A stretch of DNA of 64,000 bases, from contig CAMBAL010000003.1 of assembly GCA_945864225.1 (NCBI GenBank), positions 22,341-86,340 on the forward strand, in the 5' to 3' direction. Under the pieces are notes generated by a model. It had not been told where the DNA came from. It saw only the letters and a program-made list of their open reading frames with translations, and did no database searches. The stretch comes from an uncultured Blautia sp. GTDB lineage: Bacteria > Bacillota > Clostridia > Lachnospirales > Lachnospiraceae. The position numbers and the translations under genes are program-made. Below, piece by piece: positions 33,711 to 42,494 of the stretch (position 1 is the first letter of the stretch; the number at the start of each line of letters is the position of its first letter).

Positions 33711-35867
33711 ATGAATCAGAAATCATTTTTAAATCCGGATATGGAATACAGAATGAAGACAATTATTCACAGATGGCCGCAGGAAAAGGAAATTCTGATG
33801 GATGCAGTCAGAGATTTCGGCTACGGAGGTGTGGCAACGAATCCGGATCAGGAGAACGGGTATACCTCCAATCCGGAAAATCTGAAAAAATTTGACGGTA
33901 CATTGAGGAAACTGCAGGAGAAAGGGCTGGATTACTGGATTTACGATGAGAAAGGCTATCCTTCCGGCTATGCAGGCGGGCTTGCGCTGGAAGGACATCC
34001 GGAGCTTGAGGCAAAAGGGTTTTATATGGTACGCCGGATAGCAGTGAAACCGAAGCATTCGGTTTTTCATCTGGACGACGAATCAGACAGGATCATCTGG
34101 GCAGCAAAATATCCGGTGGATCATTCTGTAATGAATGCGAGCATCATTGAGTATGAAAAAATGGAAGAAGTTCCTTTTACGGATACTTATTGTGAATGTG
34201 ATCTGAAAGAAAATGAGGCGTTTTTTGTTTTCTGTGTAAAGTCTGCATATGAGGGATCCCACCTGACGCATAATGTTTGCTCCAGGAGCCGATATATTAA
34301 TATTCTGGATGAAAAGGCAGTGCGCAGATTTCTGGATGTCTGCTACGAGCCGATCGTACAGGAGTCGCCGGATGCATACCGTAATGCATGCGCTGTATTT
34401 ACGGATGAACCCAGTCTGGTGACTGCTTATATTCAGGGGGATGAGGTCTGGCCTTATGCTCTGGCTCCATGGAAAGAAGGGCTCTTTGAAGATTTTGAAA
34501 GAGAATATGGATATTCGATTCTGCCATATCTCCCTCAGATTTTCGAAGGACGGGAAAGTTCCTATACGACCAGAGTTCATTTTTATCAGTTGATCGGAAA
34601 ACTGGCAGCCAGGTCTTATGTCCAGCAGATCTCGCAGTGGTGCCATGAACATGGCGGGAAATTTTCCGGACATTATCTGGCAGAAGAGTCTCTGAGATTC
34701 CACGTATTATATTACGGTTCATACCTGGAAGTTCTGAAAGCCTCAGATTATCCGGGGGTGGATGTGCTGGCTGCTTATCCGAAGATCTATCATTACAATA
34801 CGACACGGTTTGCACAAATGGCAGCACGAAAAAAAGGCTGTAACGGTCTCATGACAGAGCTTTGCCCGTTTATTGATATTCCTTATTTTGAAAAAGAGCC
34901 GGTACGTTATGCAACCGGTATTCTGAACCTTCTTTATCTGGGCGGATGCAGGTGCATCAATTCCTATTTTTCGTCTGACTTTGCATCTTATTCACCGGAG
35001 ATTCCTGGCAGTTATGAAGGTTATATGAGCAGAGAACAGGCGCAATGGGTAAACAATTATGTAGGGCGCATCGGATATATGCTGGATGGAGTTCAGAATG
35101 ACTGCGGTACCTTTGTATATTATGCCCTGGAAGATGTACAGGCAAAAACAAGACCGGAGCACTGTGCCCAGGAGTCTTCCAACTGTGACACAGACCGTTC
35201 CCTGCTGTCTCTGACAAGACGTATTTATGAGGCGGGCCACGACTATTTATTTGCAGACAGGGAAGATCTTGTGAATGCTGTGAAAGGTGATATGATGATC
35301 TCCGGAATCAGGGTCAGAAATATCATCCTTCCGGCTATGGATGTGATTTGGCCGGATGCGTGGGAAGCTCTTGAAATCATGAATAAACATGGAGTGAATG
35401 TGTGGTTTGCGGATAAACTTCCGGCAAACAGAGTTGGGGACAGAGTACGTTTTGAATGGTATGATTTCCGCGAGGAATCCGTACGGGGACCGAAATGTAA
35501 AGAAAGCGGAGCTTTCCGGGCGATGACGGAAACTGAGATTCTTGATGCGCTGGATTCGCAGGAACGGGAATTAAAACTTGCTGTAAGGAAACGGGAAGTA
35601 TCTGCAGAGAATTCGGAAAAAAATACGGCGCTCTGTGCGAAGAATGAACCGATGATTCTGACAGCGCGTTATGTGAAGGAAGGAAAAATCATATATTTTG
35701 TCGTGAATAATTCTGAAGAAGATGTGGATCTTTCCTGGGAATTCACCGGGAAAGAAAAGGCGCAATTATGGGATCCATCCGAAGGTTCTGTATGTGATAT
35801 CAGAAAAGATGAACTGTTCAGACTGGTTTCCTACAGAGGAAGTTTTCTTGTTTTTGAAAACGAATGA
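33711..35867 (+). CDS. GH106-like glycoside hydrolase
   Basis: The 718-residue cytoplasmic protein (no signal peptide) reads like the GH106 alpha-L-rhamnosidase group: YGGVATNPDQENGYTSNPEN at the start, LDYWIYDEKGYPSGYAGGLA near residue 73, FTDEPSLVTAYIQGDE near 225, and GHYLAEESLRFHVLYYGSYL near 320, where conserved acidic residues are expected. The C-terminal part (about 600-718) is a beta-rich domain. GH106 enzymes remove terminal rhamnose by a calcium-dependent inverting mechanism, but this protein is shorter than most (about 900-1100), so it may belong to a related family. RBS GGGGGAT precedes the ATG. It lies downstream of the importer and before GH3 and GH42 genes. Confidence 0.65.
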   Translation: MNQKSFLNPDMEYRMKTIIHRWPQEKEILMDAVRDFGYGGVATNPDQENGYTSNPENLKKFDGTLRKLQEKGLDYWIYDEKGYPSGYAGGLALEGHPELEAKGFYMVRRIAVKPKHSVFHLDDESDRIIWAAKYPVDHSVMNASIIEYEKMEEVPFTDTYCECDLKENEAFFVFCVKSAYEGSHLTHNVCSRSRYINILDEKAVRRFLDVCYEPIVQESPDAYRNACAVFTDEPSLVTAYIQGDEVWPYALAPWKEGLFEDFEREYGYSILPYLPQIFEGRESSYTTRVHFYQLIGKLAARSYVQQISQWCHEHGGKFSGHYLAEESLRFHVLYYGSYLEVLKASDYPGVDVLAAYPKIYHYNTTRFAQMAARKKGCNGLMTELCPFIDIPYFEKEPVRYATGILNLLYLGGCRCINSYFSSDFASYSPEIPGSYEGYMSREQAQWVNNYVGRIGYMLDGVQNDCGTFVYYALEDVQAKTRPEHCAQESSNCDTDRSLLSLTRRIYEAGHDYLFADREDLVNAVKGDMMISGIRVRNIILPAMDVIWPDAWEALEIMNKHGVNVWFADKLPANRVGDRVRFEWYDFREESVRGPKCKESGAFRAMTETEILDALDSQERELKLAVRKREVSAENSEKNTALCAKNEPMILTARYVKEGKIIYFVVNNSEEDVDLSWEFTGKEKAQLWDPSEGSVCDIRKDELFRLVSYRGSFLVFENE

Positions 35868-35964
35868 ATCATGATTACTGACGGTATCGAAGATCATTCA
35901 CGTGAACAGACAGGTTAATAGAATAACAGGTTTATGAATAACAAAAGGAAGGACAGACTGTAAG

Positions 35965-38667
35965 ATGAATAAATATTATGGTTTAAAACCGGGGACGGTA
36001 GGGAAGCAGGAATCGGAACATACCGCAGTCGTGCGGGATGCAGCAGCAAGGGGAATGGTGCTTCTGGAGCATGACGGAACGCTTCCGCTGAAGGAACATT
36101 CCAAAATCGCACTTTATGGTTTTGGTGCCAGAAACACGATATTCTGCGGTCTTGGAGCAGCAAGCTTTACAAGCCGTGAAGAGGTCACCATTGAGGAAGG
36201 ACTGGAACGGGCAGGGATTATGGTAACATCAAAAGCCTATCTGGAACGTTATGCGGCAGCAATACAGGCGGAAGAGGATGCCTATTATGCGGTTATGCGG
36301 GAAACAGCAAAGGAGTCTCTGATCGCAGGGGTGGTCAGAATGTACGGAGAGCCATTTATTCCAGGACCGCAGCCGGTTATTACCGAAGAGGACATAAAAG
36401 AAGCGTCCGAAGCATCGGTGGCTGTATTTGTGATATCGCGTACAGCCGGAGAAGGTGCGGACAGGAAGCCTGTGGAAGGAGATTATCTGCTTTCTTCTGA
36501 AGAAAAAGAGAATCTGCGTATTCTGTCTTTAAATTTCAAAAAAGTAATTGTGCTTTTGAATGTAGTTGGTCAGATGGATACTTCTTTCATCCGGTCGCTT
36601 CCGAATCTCGGTGCTCTGGTTTTTGTCGGCCAGGCGGCCGGTGTCACCGGTCTTGCGGTGGCTGATCTTCTGACAGGCAGAGTGAACCCGGAAGGAAAGC
36701 TTGTGGATACCTGGGCGGAAAAATATGAAGACTATCCAAATGCGGAAAACTTCGCGGCAATGAATGGAAATCTGGATGATGAAGTGTATTCCGAAGGTAT
36801 TTATGTGGGATATCGCTATTTTGATACTTTTGGCATTACACCGGCCTATCCTTTTGGATATGGATTATCGTATACCGATTTTTCCATTACTACAGAAACT
36901 GTATATAAAGAAAACGGTCAGATCATAATTGATACAGTCGTAACGAATACCGGAGATCGATATGAGGGAAGGGAGACAGTACAGGTATATGTATCTGCCC
37001 CGAACGGGGAAATGGAAAAGGTATATCAGGAGCTGATAGGATTTGAAAAAACGGATATCCTGAAGGCCGGAGAAACGCAAAAACTGCAGATTACGGTTGA
37101 TATCAGAAGTCTGACCTGCTATAGTGAGAAAAAAGCCGCATGGATACTGGAAAAAGGAGATTATCTGGTACGAGTGGGCAATTCTTCACGAAATACTTCC
37201 GTGGCAGCCATACTTCGTGTGGAAGAAGAAATTCTTTGCGAACAGTGCAGAAACCTCTGTATGCCGGAATGGAAAATAGAAGAAATATCACCTGAGAATG
37301 AAGTACATTGCGGCAGTGAAAAAAAAGCCGCAGAAATTGCAGGAGCGAAGCTGCTTACAATAAATAAAGAAGACGTAAAAGAAATTGTTCATCATTATCA
37401 GGTTCCTGTATGGGAAAAGAAAGAGAACAGAGAACAAACCGGAGAAGAAACCGGAGAGCAAACCAGAGGACAAACCGGAGAACAAAACAGGAAGGATATC
37501 CTTGTATTTGACGAAAAAAACGGGGATAAGGAAGTGAAACCACGGAATCTTCTTCGTTTTGAAGAGGTGATTGCAGGAAAAACCAGTCTGGATGATTTTG
37601 TAAACTCACTTTCTGCTGAAGAAATGTCCTGTCTCTGCGTAGGAAATGCAGGAGAAGAGGATGCGACATTTGTTACTTATGGCAGCGGAAACACAAAGAC
37701 AGAGGCTGTGATTCCGATGGCACCGGGAACCTGCGATACCACCAGAAATCTGATACAGAGCAGAGGAATTCCCAATATGCATATGTCTGACGGCGGGAGC
37801 GGTCTTCGCCTGCTTCCGGAGTTTGAAGTGGACAGGGAGGGAAATCTTCTTACGGAAGGTGTGATTTCCGTGAGAAATGTAAGTAAGATTATCGGGGGAG
37901 ATTACATTAAAGATCGGGTGAATCACAGTGTGTACGAACAATATACAACAGGACTTCCCATGGCTACACTGCTTGCACAGACCTGGGACAGGGAATGCTG
38001 GAGAAAGTGCGGTGAAATTGAAGGAAAAGAAATGCAGATGTTCCATATAGAACTCTGGCTGGCACCCTCTATGAATATTCACAGGAATCCGCTGTGCGGG
38101 CGCAATTTTGAGTATTATTCAGAAGATCCTGTAATTACGGGAGAATGTGCCTCGGCGGTGATCAATGCGATTCAGAGTTTCCGCTGCGCAGGAGTCACTA
38201 TGAAACATTTTGCATGCAACAATCAGGAAGATAACAGGCATGCCACAAACGTACATATTTCTGAACGTGCACTGCGCGAAATTTATCTGAAGGGGTTTGA
38301 AATTGCGGTAAAAAAAGCGGATCCGACTGCAATAATGACTTCCTATAATCTGCTCAACGGGACACATACAGCCAATCATTATGAGCTTCTGACCTGCATA
38401 GCGAGAGAGGAATGGGGATTTGACGGTATGATCATGACTGACTGGGGAACAACCTCTCAGGATGATCGTGATATGCATAAATATAAGGCATCTTCCTGTG
38501 CAGGCTGCATCCGTGCAGGAAATGATCTTATTATGCCCGGATCCCGCTTCGATATTGAATCACTGTATACTGCGGCAGAAGAAGGAGACATGACAGCGGA
38601 AGAAATGAGGATCTGCAGCAAACGAATTCTCAGAACAATGATAAAACTGGAAGCCGGAAGGCTGTAG
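35965..38667 (+). CDS. GH3 enzyme with swapped domain order
   Basis: The 900-residue protein has the GH3 parts in reverse order. The alpha/beta sandwich comes first (AAARGMVLLEHDGTLPLKEH), then a fibronectin-III-like domain (TGDRYEGRETVQVYVSAPNG, about 330-430), and the barrel last (GIPNMHMSDGGSGLRLLPEF, NIHRNPLCGRNFEYYSEDP, MKHFACNNQEDNRHATNVHI), with the nucleophile Asp826 in GMIMTDWGTTS. This order is known from Ruminococcus albus-type beta-glucosidases. A linker near residues 488-510 contains repeated EQTGEETGEQTRGQTGEQ, encoded by a 15-base repeat and absent from the paralogue at 50880. RBS GGAAGGAC precedes the ATG. It is likely intracellular and acts on imported beta-glycosides. Confidence 0.88.
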   Translation: MNKYYGLKPGTVGKQESEHTAVVRDAAARGMVLLEHDGTLPLKEHSKIALYGFGARNTIFCGLGAASFTSREEVTIEEGLERAGIMVTSKAYLERYAAAIQAEEDAYYAVMRETAKESLIAGVVRMYGEPFIPGPQPVITEEDIKEASEASVAVFVISRTAGEGADRKPVEGDYLLSSEEKENLRILSLNFKKVIVLLNVVGQMDTSFIRSLPNLGALVFVGQAAGVTGLAVADLLTGRVNPEGKLVDTWAEKYEDYPNAENFAAMNGNLDDEVYSEGIYVGYRYFDTFGITPAYPFGYGLSYTDFSITTETVYKENGQIIIDTVVTNTGDRYEGRETVQVYVSAPNGEMEKVYQELIGFEKTDILKAGETQKLQITVDIRSLTCYSEKKAAWILEKGDYLVRVGNSSRNTSVAAILRVEEEILCEQCRNLCMPEWKIEEISPENEVHCGSEKKAAEIAGAKLLTINKEDVKEIVHHYQVPVWEKKENREQTGEETGEQTRGQTGEQNRKDILVFDEKNGDKEVKPRNLLRFEEVIAGKTSLDDFVNSLSAEEMSCLCVGNAGEEDATFVTYGSGNTKTEAVIPMAPGTCDTTRNLIQSRGIPNMHMSDGGSGLRLLPEFEVDREGNLLTEGVISVRNVSKIIGGDYIKDRVNHSVYEQYTTGLPMATLLAQTWDRECWRKCGEIEGKEMQMFHIELWLAPSMNIHRNPLCGRNFEYYSEDPVITGECASAVINAIQSFRCAGVTMKHFACNNQEDNRHATNVHISERALREIYLKGFEIAVKKADPTAIMTSYNLLNGTHTANHYELLTCIAREEWGFDGMIMTDWGTTSQDDRDMHKYKASSCAGCIRAGNDLIMPGSRFDIESLYTAAEEGDMTAEEMRICSKRILRTMIKLEAGRL
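37430..37495 (+). repeat. Coding microsatellite of about 15 bp in GH3 linker
   Basis: Four imperfect copies of a unit like GAACAAACCGGAGAA encode the Glu/Gln/Thr/Gly linker in the swapped-order GH3 enzyme. The unit is a multiple of three, so length changes keep the frame. Confidence 0.65.
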
Positions 38668-38772
38668 AACAATACACTGAAAAGTAGTATAATGTTTTCA
38701 GAAATAATCAGAAAAGCCGGTTCCGGGAAGCCTGCTTTTCTAATGAATGCACTTACAGGAGAAGAAAGATTT

Positions 38773-40890
38773 ATGAGAAAACAAAATTTTCAATGGACGG
38801 AAATGACAATGGGTGTCTGTTATTATCCGGAGCACTGGGACAGGTCGCTCTGGAGAGATGACCTGAGGCGAATGAAAGAAACAGGGATTTCTGTTGTCCG
38901 CATTGCGGAGTTTGCCTGGAACAAAGTGGAACCGGAGGAGGAAAAGTTTACTTATACCTTTTTTGATGAATTTCTGGATATTTGTCTGGAAGAAAATATG
39001 CGTGTGATATTCGGAACACCCACAGCAACACCTCCGGCATGGCTGACTGAAAAATATCCGGAAGTGCTGAACGGCCGGGAAGACGGCACTCTTTACCGGC
39101 ATGGTGCAAGACGGCACTATAACTATAATTCAGGGAAATATCAGGAACTGTCCGCCCGTATTGTGGAAAAGCTTGCATCTCATTATGGAAAACATCCGGC
39201 AATTGTGGGATGGCAGGTGGATAATGAGCTGAACTGTGAAACATATGAGTATCATTCTGAAGCGGATTCAGAGGCTTTTCGCGTGTTTCTGAAGGATAAA
39301 TACGGTACACTGGGTGCCCTGAATGAAGCCTGGGGAACGGTATTCTGGAATCAGACATACACAGCCTGGGAGCAGATTTATGTGCCGCGCCCGGTATTGA
39401 ATGACGGATATAATCCGCATATGTATCTTGACTACAACCGCTTTATTTCCGAAAGCACGATCCGGTTTTGCCGGATGCAGACGGAGATCATCCGGAAGTA
39501 TAAAAAACCGGGAGATTTCATCACCACTAATGGAATGTTCTGGAATATTGACAATCACAAAATGGCAGAGGAATGCCTGGATGTTTATACCTATGATTCT
39601 TATCCGAGCTTTGCCTTCGGACTGGATCGTGATCCGAAAAATACAAAAGATCTGAACGATCGTCACTCGTCAAAAAACCTGACAGAGGTGCGTTCCATCT
39701 GTCCGCATTTCGGAATTATGGAGCAGCAGTCCGGAGCTAACGGCTGGGTGACCCGTATGTCCGGTCCTGCACCCCGTCCGGGACAGGTGCGGCTGTGGGC
39801 GATGCAGAGTGTGGCTCATGGGGCAGATTACATCTCCTTTTTCCGCTGGAGAACCTGCACTTTCGGAACGGAAATCTACTGGCATGGAATTCTGGATTAC
39901 GACAACCGGGATAACCGGAAACTTGCAGAAGTAAAGGAGTTTTACCGGGATTTCAAAAAACTGGATGAACTGTGCGGCTCAGAATATGTGGCTGCATTTG
40001 GTATTCTGAAAGATTTTGATAATGTCTGGGATACGAATATTGATGAAATTCACCGGCGTGTGGCTGAGGCCAGTGAGGAAGAAATCTTCGAAATTGCACA
40101 GCTGACACATACACCGTACAATGTGATCTATCTTCATGAAGATACGATACCGGAGAATCTGGCATCTTATCCGGTACTGTTTTACCCGCATCCGGTGATC
40201 ATGACTGAGAAAAGGGCAGAACTTCTGAAAGAGTATGTGGCTCAGGGAGGAACGCTTGTGCTCGGATGCCGCTCCGGCTATAAACAGGAAAATGGAAAAT
40301 GTGTGATGATGCCGCAGCCGGGACTTCTTCGGGAGCTGACAGGGTCTGATGTGAAAGAATTTTCATTTGTTCATGGCATGGAAGAACCGGTGTGGGCAGA
40401 CTGGGACGGGAAACGTATGGAAATGCCGATTTTCAATGATGTTATGGAACCTGCCGTTTCCGGGAGGAGTGATGAATCCGCAAAAGAAACATATCCGAAA
40501 GACTGTGCAGATGACAAGATAAAAGTTCTTGCTGCTTACGGAAACAGCTATTACACCGGAAAAGCCGCTCTGATTGAAAAGAAAACCGGAAAGGGCCGGA
40601 CTCTTCATCTTGGAAGCGCATTCTCCAGACAGAATGCGGAATTGCTGTTCGAATATCTTGGTGTGAAAGATCCGCTCAGACATCTGATAGAAGCACCGGA
40701 GGATGTGGAACTGGTGATGAGACGAAAAGATGGACGCGAGTATCTGTTTGTGCTGAATTATCAGTTTGAGTCCCGGAAAATTGTCCTGAAGAAGGCAATG
40801 CGAAGTGTATTTAAAGAAATCGAGGTATGCGGTGAGCTGGAAATACCGGCATTTGGTGTGGAAGTATTTGAGGTACTTATGAATAAATAA
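38773..40890 (+). CDS. Beta-galactosidase, GH42
   Basis: I place the start at ATG 38773, preceded by AGGAGAAG at 38757, giving 705 residues, the usual GH42 size. An earlier in-frame ATG at 38692 overlaps a TATAAT box and has no RBS. The protein opens MTMGVCYYPEHWDRSLWRDD, contains GTPTATPPAWLTEKYPEVL, WQVDNELNC (Glu152, acid/base) and FGIMEQQSGANGW (Glu317, nucleophile), then a beta-galactosidase trimerisation domain and a C-terminal beta domain. It releases galactose from beta-linked oligosaccharides in the cytoplasm. It follows the swapped-order GH3 gene by about 100 bases and closes the glycan locus. Confidence 0.93.
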   Translation: MRKQNFQWTEMTMGVCYYPEHWDRSLWRDDLRRMKETGISVVRIAEFAWNKVEPEEEKFTYTFFDEFLDICLEENMRVIFGTPTATPPAWLTEKYPEVLNGREDGTLYRHGARRHYNYNSGKYQELSARIVEKLASHYGKHPAIVGWQVDNELNCETYEYHSEADSEAFRVFLKDKYGTLGALNEAWGTVFWNQTYTAWEQIYVPRPVLNDGYNPHMYLDYNRFISESTIRFCRMQTEIIRKYKKPGDFITTNGMFWNIDNHKMAEECLDVYTYDSYPSFAFGLDRDPKNTKDLNDRHSSKNLTEVRSICPHFGIMEQQSGANGWVTRMSGPAPRPGQVRLWAMQSVAHGADYISFFRWRTCTFGTEIYWHGILDYDNRDNRKLAEVKEFYRDFKKLDELCGSEYVAAFGILKDFDNVWDTNIDEIHRRVAEASEEEIFEIAQLTHTPYNVIYLHEDTIPENLASYPVLFYPHPVIMTEKRAELLKEYVAQGGTLVLGCRSGYKQENGKCVMMPQPGLLRELTGSDVKEFSFVHGMEEPVWADWDGKRMEMPIFNDVMEPAVSGRSDESAKETYPKDCADDKIKVLAAYGNSYYTGKAALIEKKTGKGRTLHLGSAFSRQNAELLFEYLGVKDPLRHLIEAPEDVELVMRRKDGREYLFVLNYQFESRKIVLKKAMRSVFKEIEVCGELEIPAFGVEVFEVLMNK

Positions 40891-40994
40891 GAGTTGTGAT
40901 TCCGGGCATCTTTTTGAGGGGTTGGAAATCTCAGCAGATCCTTCTTTTAATAAGCATTTCCGGAAGACCATGAATCTGTTGTTTGGAAGAAAAG

Positions 40995-41025
40995 CGCCTG
41001 ATTCGGAGAGATATCCGGTCAGGCG
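40995..41025 (-). terminator. Terminator of panE
   Basis: CGCCTGA and TCAGGCG pair with an inner CGGA/TCCG stem. On the minus strand CTTTTCTTCC follows. It may also slow transcripts arriving from GH42. Confidence 0.6.
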
Positions 41026-41037
41026 TTATCTGCTTTG

Positions 41038-42012
41038 TTATAATATATGTGATTGTGTCTGTTCTTTTAAAATCTGGTACATTCTTTCTGAAACAGGCAC
41101 GGGTACGCCAAGTCTTGCGGCTTCGCGCACAAGATAACCGCTGAAGGTTTCCAGCTCATTCGTCTTACCGGCCCGGACATCTCGCTGCAGGGAACTGGTG
41201 GCATTATCAGCATATTCGTAGTAGAAGCGGTGAATGATGGAGTCAATATGCTCCTGTGTAATATGGACATGTCTGGCAAGAGCCACCTGATAGGCTTCCT
41301 TTACCAGAGCTTCATATTCACCGGCTTTTACAGGATCGTTTCTGATCTGTCCGATGGTATTGTCGTAGCAGGCAGTTGTTACATTATAGGCGCAGTTGAG
41401 AATGTATTTTTTCCAGATAGCCTGTTCGATGTCTTCTGCTGCTTTACAGTCAATGTCTGCCCCTGCCAGAATGGATACGGCTTCATTTACAGCTTCTCTC
41501 TGTGCACAGTCCGCATCCCGGATACCCAGATAAAGCTGTGCAAAGCTGCCCTGCTGGGAGATGGAAAAGTCAGGATTTGCGAAGGCAATGATATAGATCA
41601 AGGAATCTATGACAGTACCTTTGGTCAGGATGGAGCGCACGCGGTCTCCGGGATCCACGCCGTTCATGACCGGAATGATCAGCGTGTGGTCTGATACAGC
41701 ATGCTTCATGCTGCGGCATACTTCTTCAAGTGAATAATTTTTAACACAGACAAAGATACAGTCCTGTTCTTCCAGTTCTTCTACAGGGACAACATGTTCC
41801 GGAACGGCAGTGATTTTCCCGTGATAGTCACTGTGGAGAGTCAGACCATGTTTTTTAATAGATTCCAGGCGCTTTCCCCTTGCAGCAAATGTCACATGAG
41901 GGTAGCGGGAGGCAAGCATGCCGGCAAGATATCCTCCAACGCCGCCGATGCCGATGACGGCGATTTTTTTATTCTGCAGATTTACTGAATTTGAATTATG
42001 ATTCACGCTCAT
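41038..42012 (-). CDS. panE: 2-dehydropantoate 2-reductase
   Basis: The 324-residue protein reduces ketopantoate to pantoate with NADPH in the pantothenate pathway, or acts on a related keto acid. Residues about 16-30 (KIAVIGIGGVGGYLAG) form the Rossmann NADP-binding motif; FVCVKNYSLEE, IPVMNGVDPGDRV, and AIWKKYILNCAYNVTTA (the conserved catalytic lysine helix, near residue 200) follow. The C-terminal helical domain has TSSLQRDVRAGKTNELETF, the PanE signature with conserved Asp and Glu. The first 14 residues are an extra hydrophilic extension. RBS AGGGGA precedes the ATG at 42010-42012. No other pantothenate genes are nearby. Confidence 0.9.
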   Translation of the reverse strand: MSVNHNSNSVNLQNKKIAVIGIGGVGGYLAGMLASRYPHVTFAARGKRLESIKKHGLTLHSDYHGKITAVPEHVVPVEELEEQDCIFVCVKNYSLEEVCRSMKHAVSDHTLIIPVMNGVDPGDRVRSILTKGTVIDSLIYIIAFANPDFSISQQGSFAQLYLGIRDADCAQREAVNEAVSILAGADIDCKAAEDIEQAIWKKYILNCAYNVTTACYDNTIGQIRNDPVKAGEYEALVKEAYQVALARHVHITQEHIDSIIHRFYYEYADNATSSLQRDVRAGKTNELETFSGYLVREAARLGVPVPVSERMYQILKEQTQSHIL

Positions 42013-42052
42013 TTATTTTTCCCCTGTCTATTGTAATTTTTGATAATGAAAA

Positions 42053-42078
42053 ACTCCGAACCTGAGAAAAGTTCGGAG
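42053..42078 (-). terminator. Terminator of the tRNA-like gene
   Basis: CTCCGAAC pairs perfectly with GTTCGGAG around CTGAGAAAA. On the minus strand the stem is followed by TTTTTC. Confidence 0.8.
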
Positions 42079-42089
42079 ATATATTATGA

Positions 42090-42163
42090 TGGAGCATATG
42101 AGATTCGAACTCCTGACCTTTTGCGTGCGAGGCGAACGCTCATCCCGGCTGAACTATGCTTCC
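42090..42163 (-). tRNA. tRNA-like gene, Ala(CGC)-like but degenerate
   Basis: The minus strand reads GGAAGCATAGTTCAGCCGGG at its 5' end, has an anticodon loop CTCGCAC (anticodon CGC) and a T-arm with GTTCGAAT, and ends ATGCTCCA. The D-arm folds well (GTTC/GAGC). The acceptor stem does not align without a slipped base, the anticodon stem has a C-A mismatch and the T-stem a G-A mismatch. It has its own promoter and terminator, so it is transcribed, but it may be non-functional or used for something other than translation. No CCA tail is encoded. Confidence 0.5.
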
Positions 42164-42172
42164 TTGTAAAGT

Positions 42173-42200
42173 ATTATAGCACCGTGGTAAAGAAAATCAA
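42173..42200 (-). promoter_or_regulatory. Promoter of tRNA-like gene
   Basis: On the minus strand TTGATT (42195-42200) and TATAAT (42173-42178) are 16 bases apart, ten bases before the mature 5' end. Confidence 0.65.
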
Positions 42201-42407
42201 TAAAAATATCACATGATGATGGGGCAAAAGGTATTTGCGTCTCTGATACAAGGATTTCTCCGCACTTTGTTATCCAGAAATACTAGTATAATCATATTAA
42301 AAGATTCAAAAAAGAATTACTGTGAACGAGATGATTTATCGGGACAACAGAAATTTGAAAATCATGGAGAAAAAATATGTGGTTTCGATGGTGATTTTGG
42401 CTTTTTA
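42201..42407. other. Intergenic stretch between tRNA-like gene and helicase
   Basis: Short open frames here lack an RBS and family resemblance. A second weak TATAAT lies near 42283. I see no gene. Confidence 0.5.
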
Positions 42408-42436
42408 TTGAAGCATCCGTGAAAAAAGAATATAAT
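42408..42436 (+). promoter_or_regulatory. Promoter of SNF2 helicase gene
   Basis: TTGAAG (42408-42413) and TATAAT (42431-42436) are 17 bases apart. The transcript contains a tiny 11-codon frame with a GAGGAG site at 42450-42485 before the helicase start. Confidence 0.65.
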
Positions 42437-42494
42437 GAGGAGAATAGAATGGTTTATCAAAAGAAATTAGTCAGGAGAAATTGAGGATAATCCG

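Noticed and set aside
38692-38772. Upstream in-frame ATG for the GH42 gene
   Set aside because: The ATG overlaps a TATAAT box and lacks an RBS; the later ATG at 38773 has AGGAGAAG and gives the usual N-terminus.
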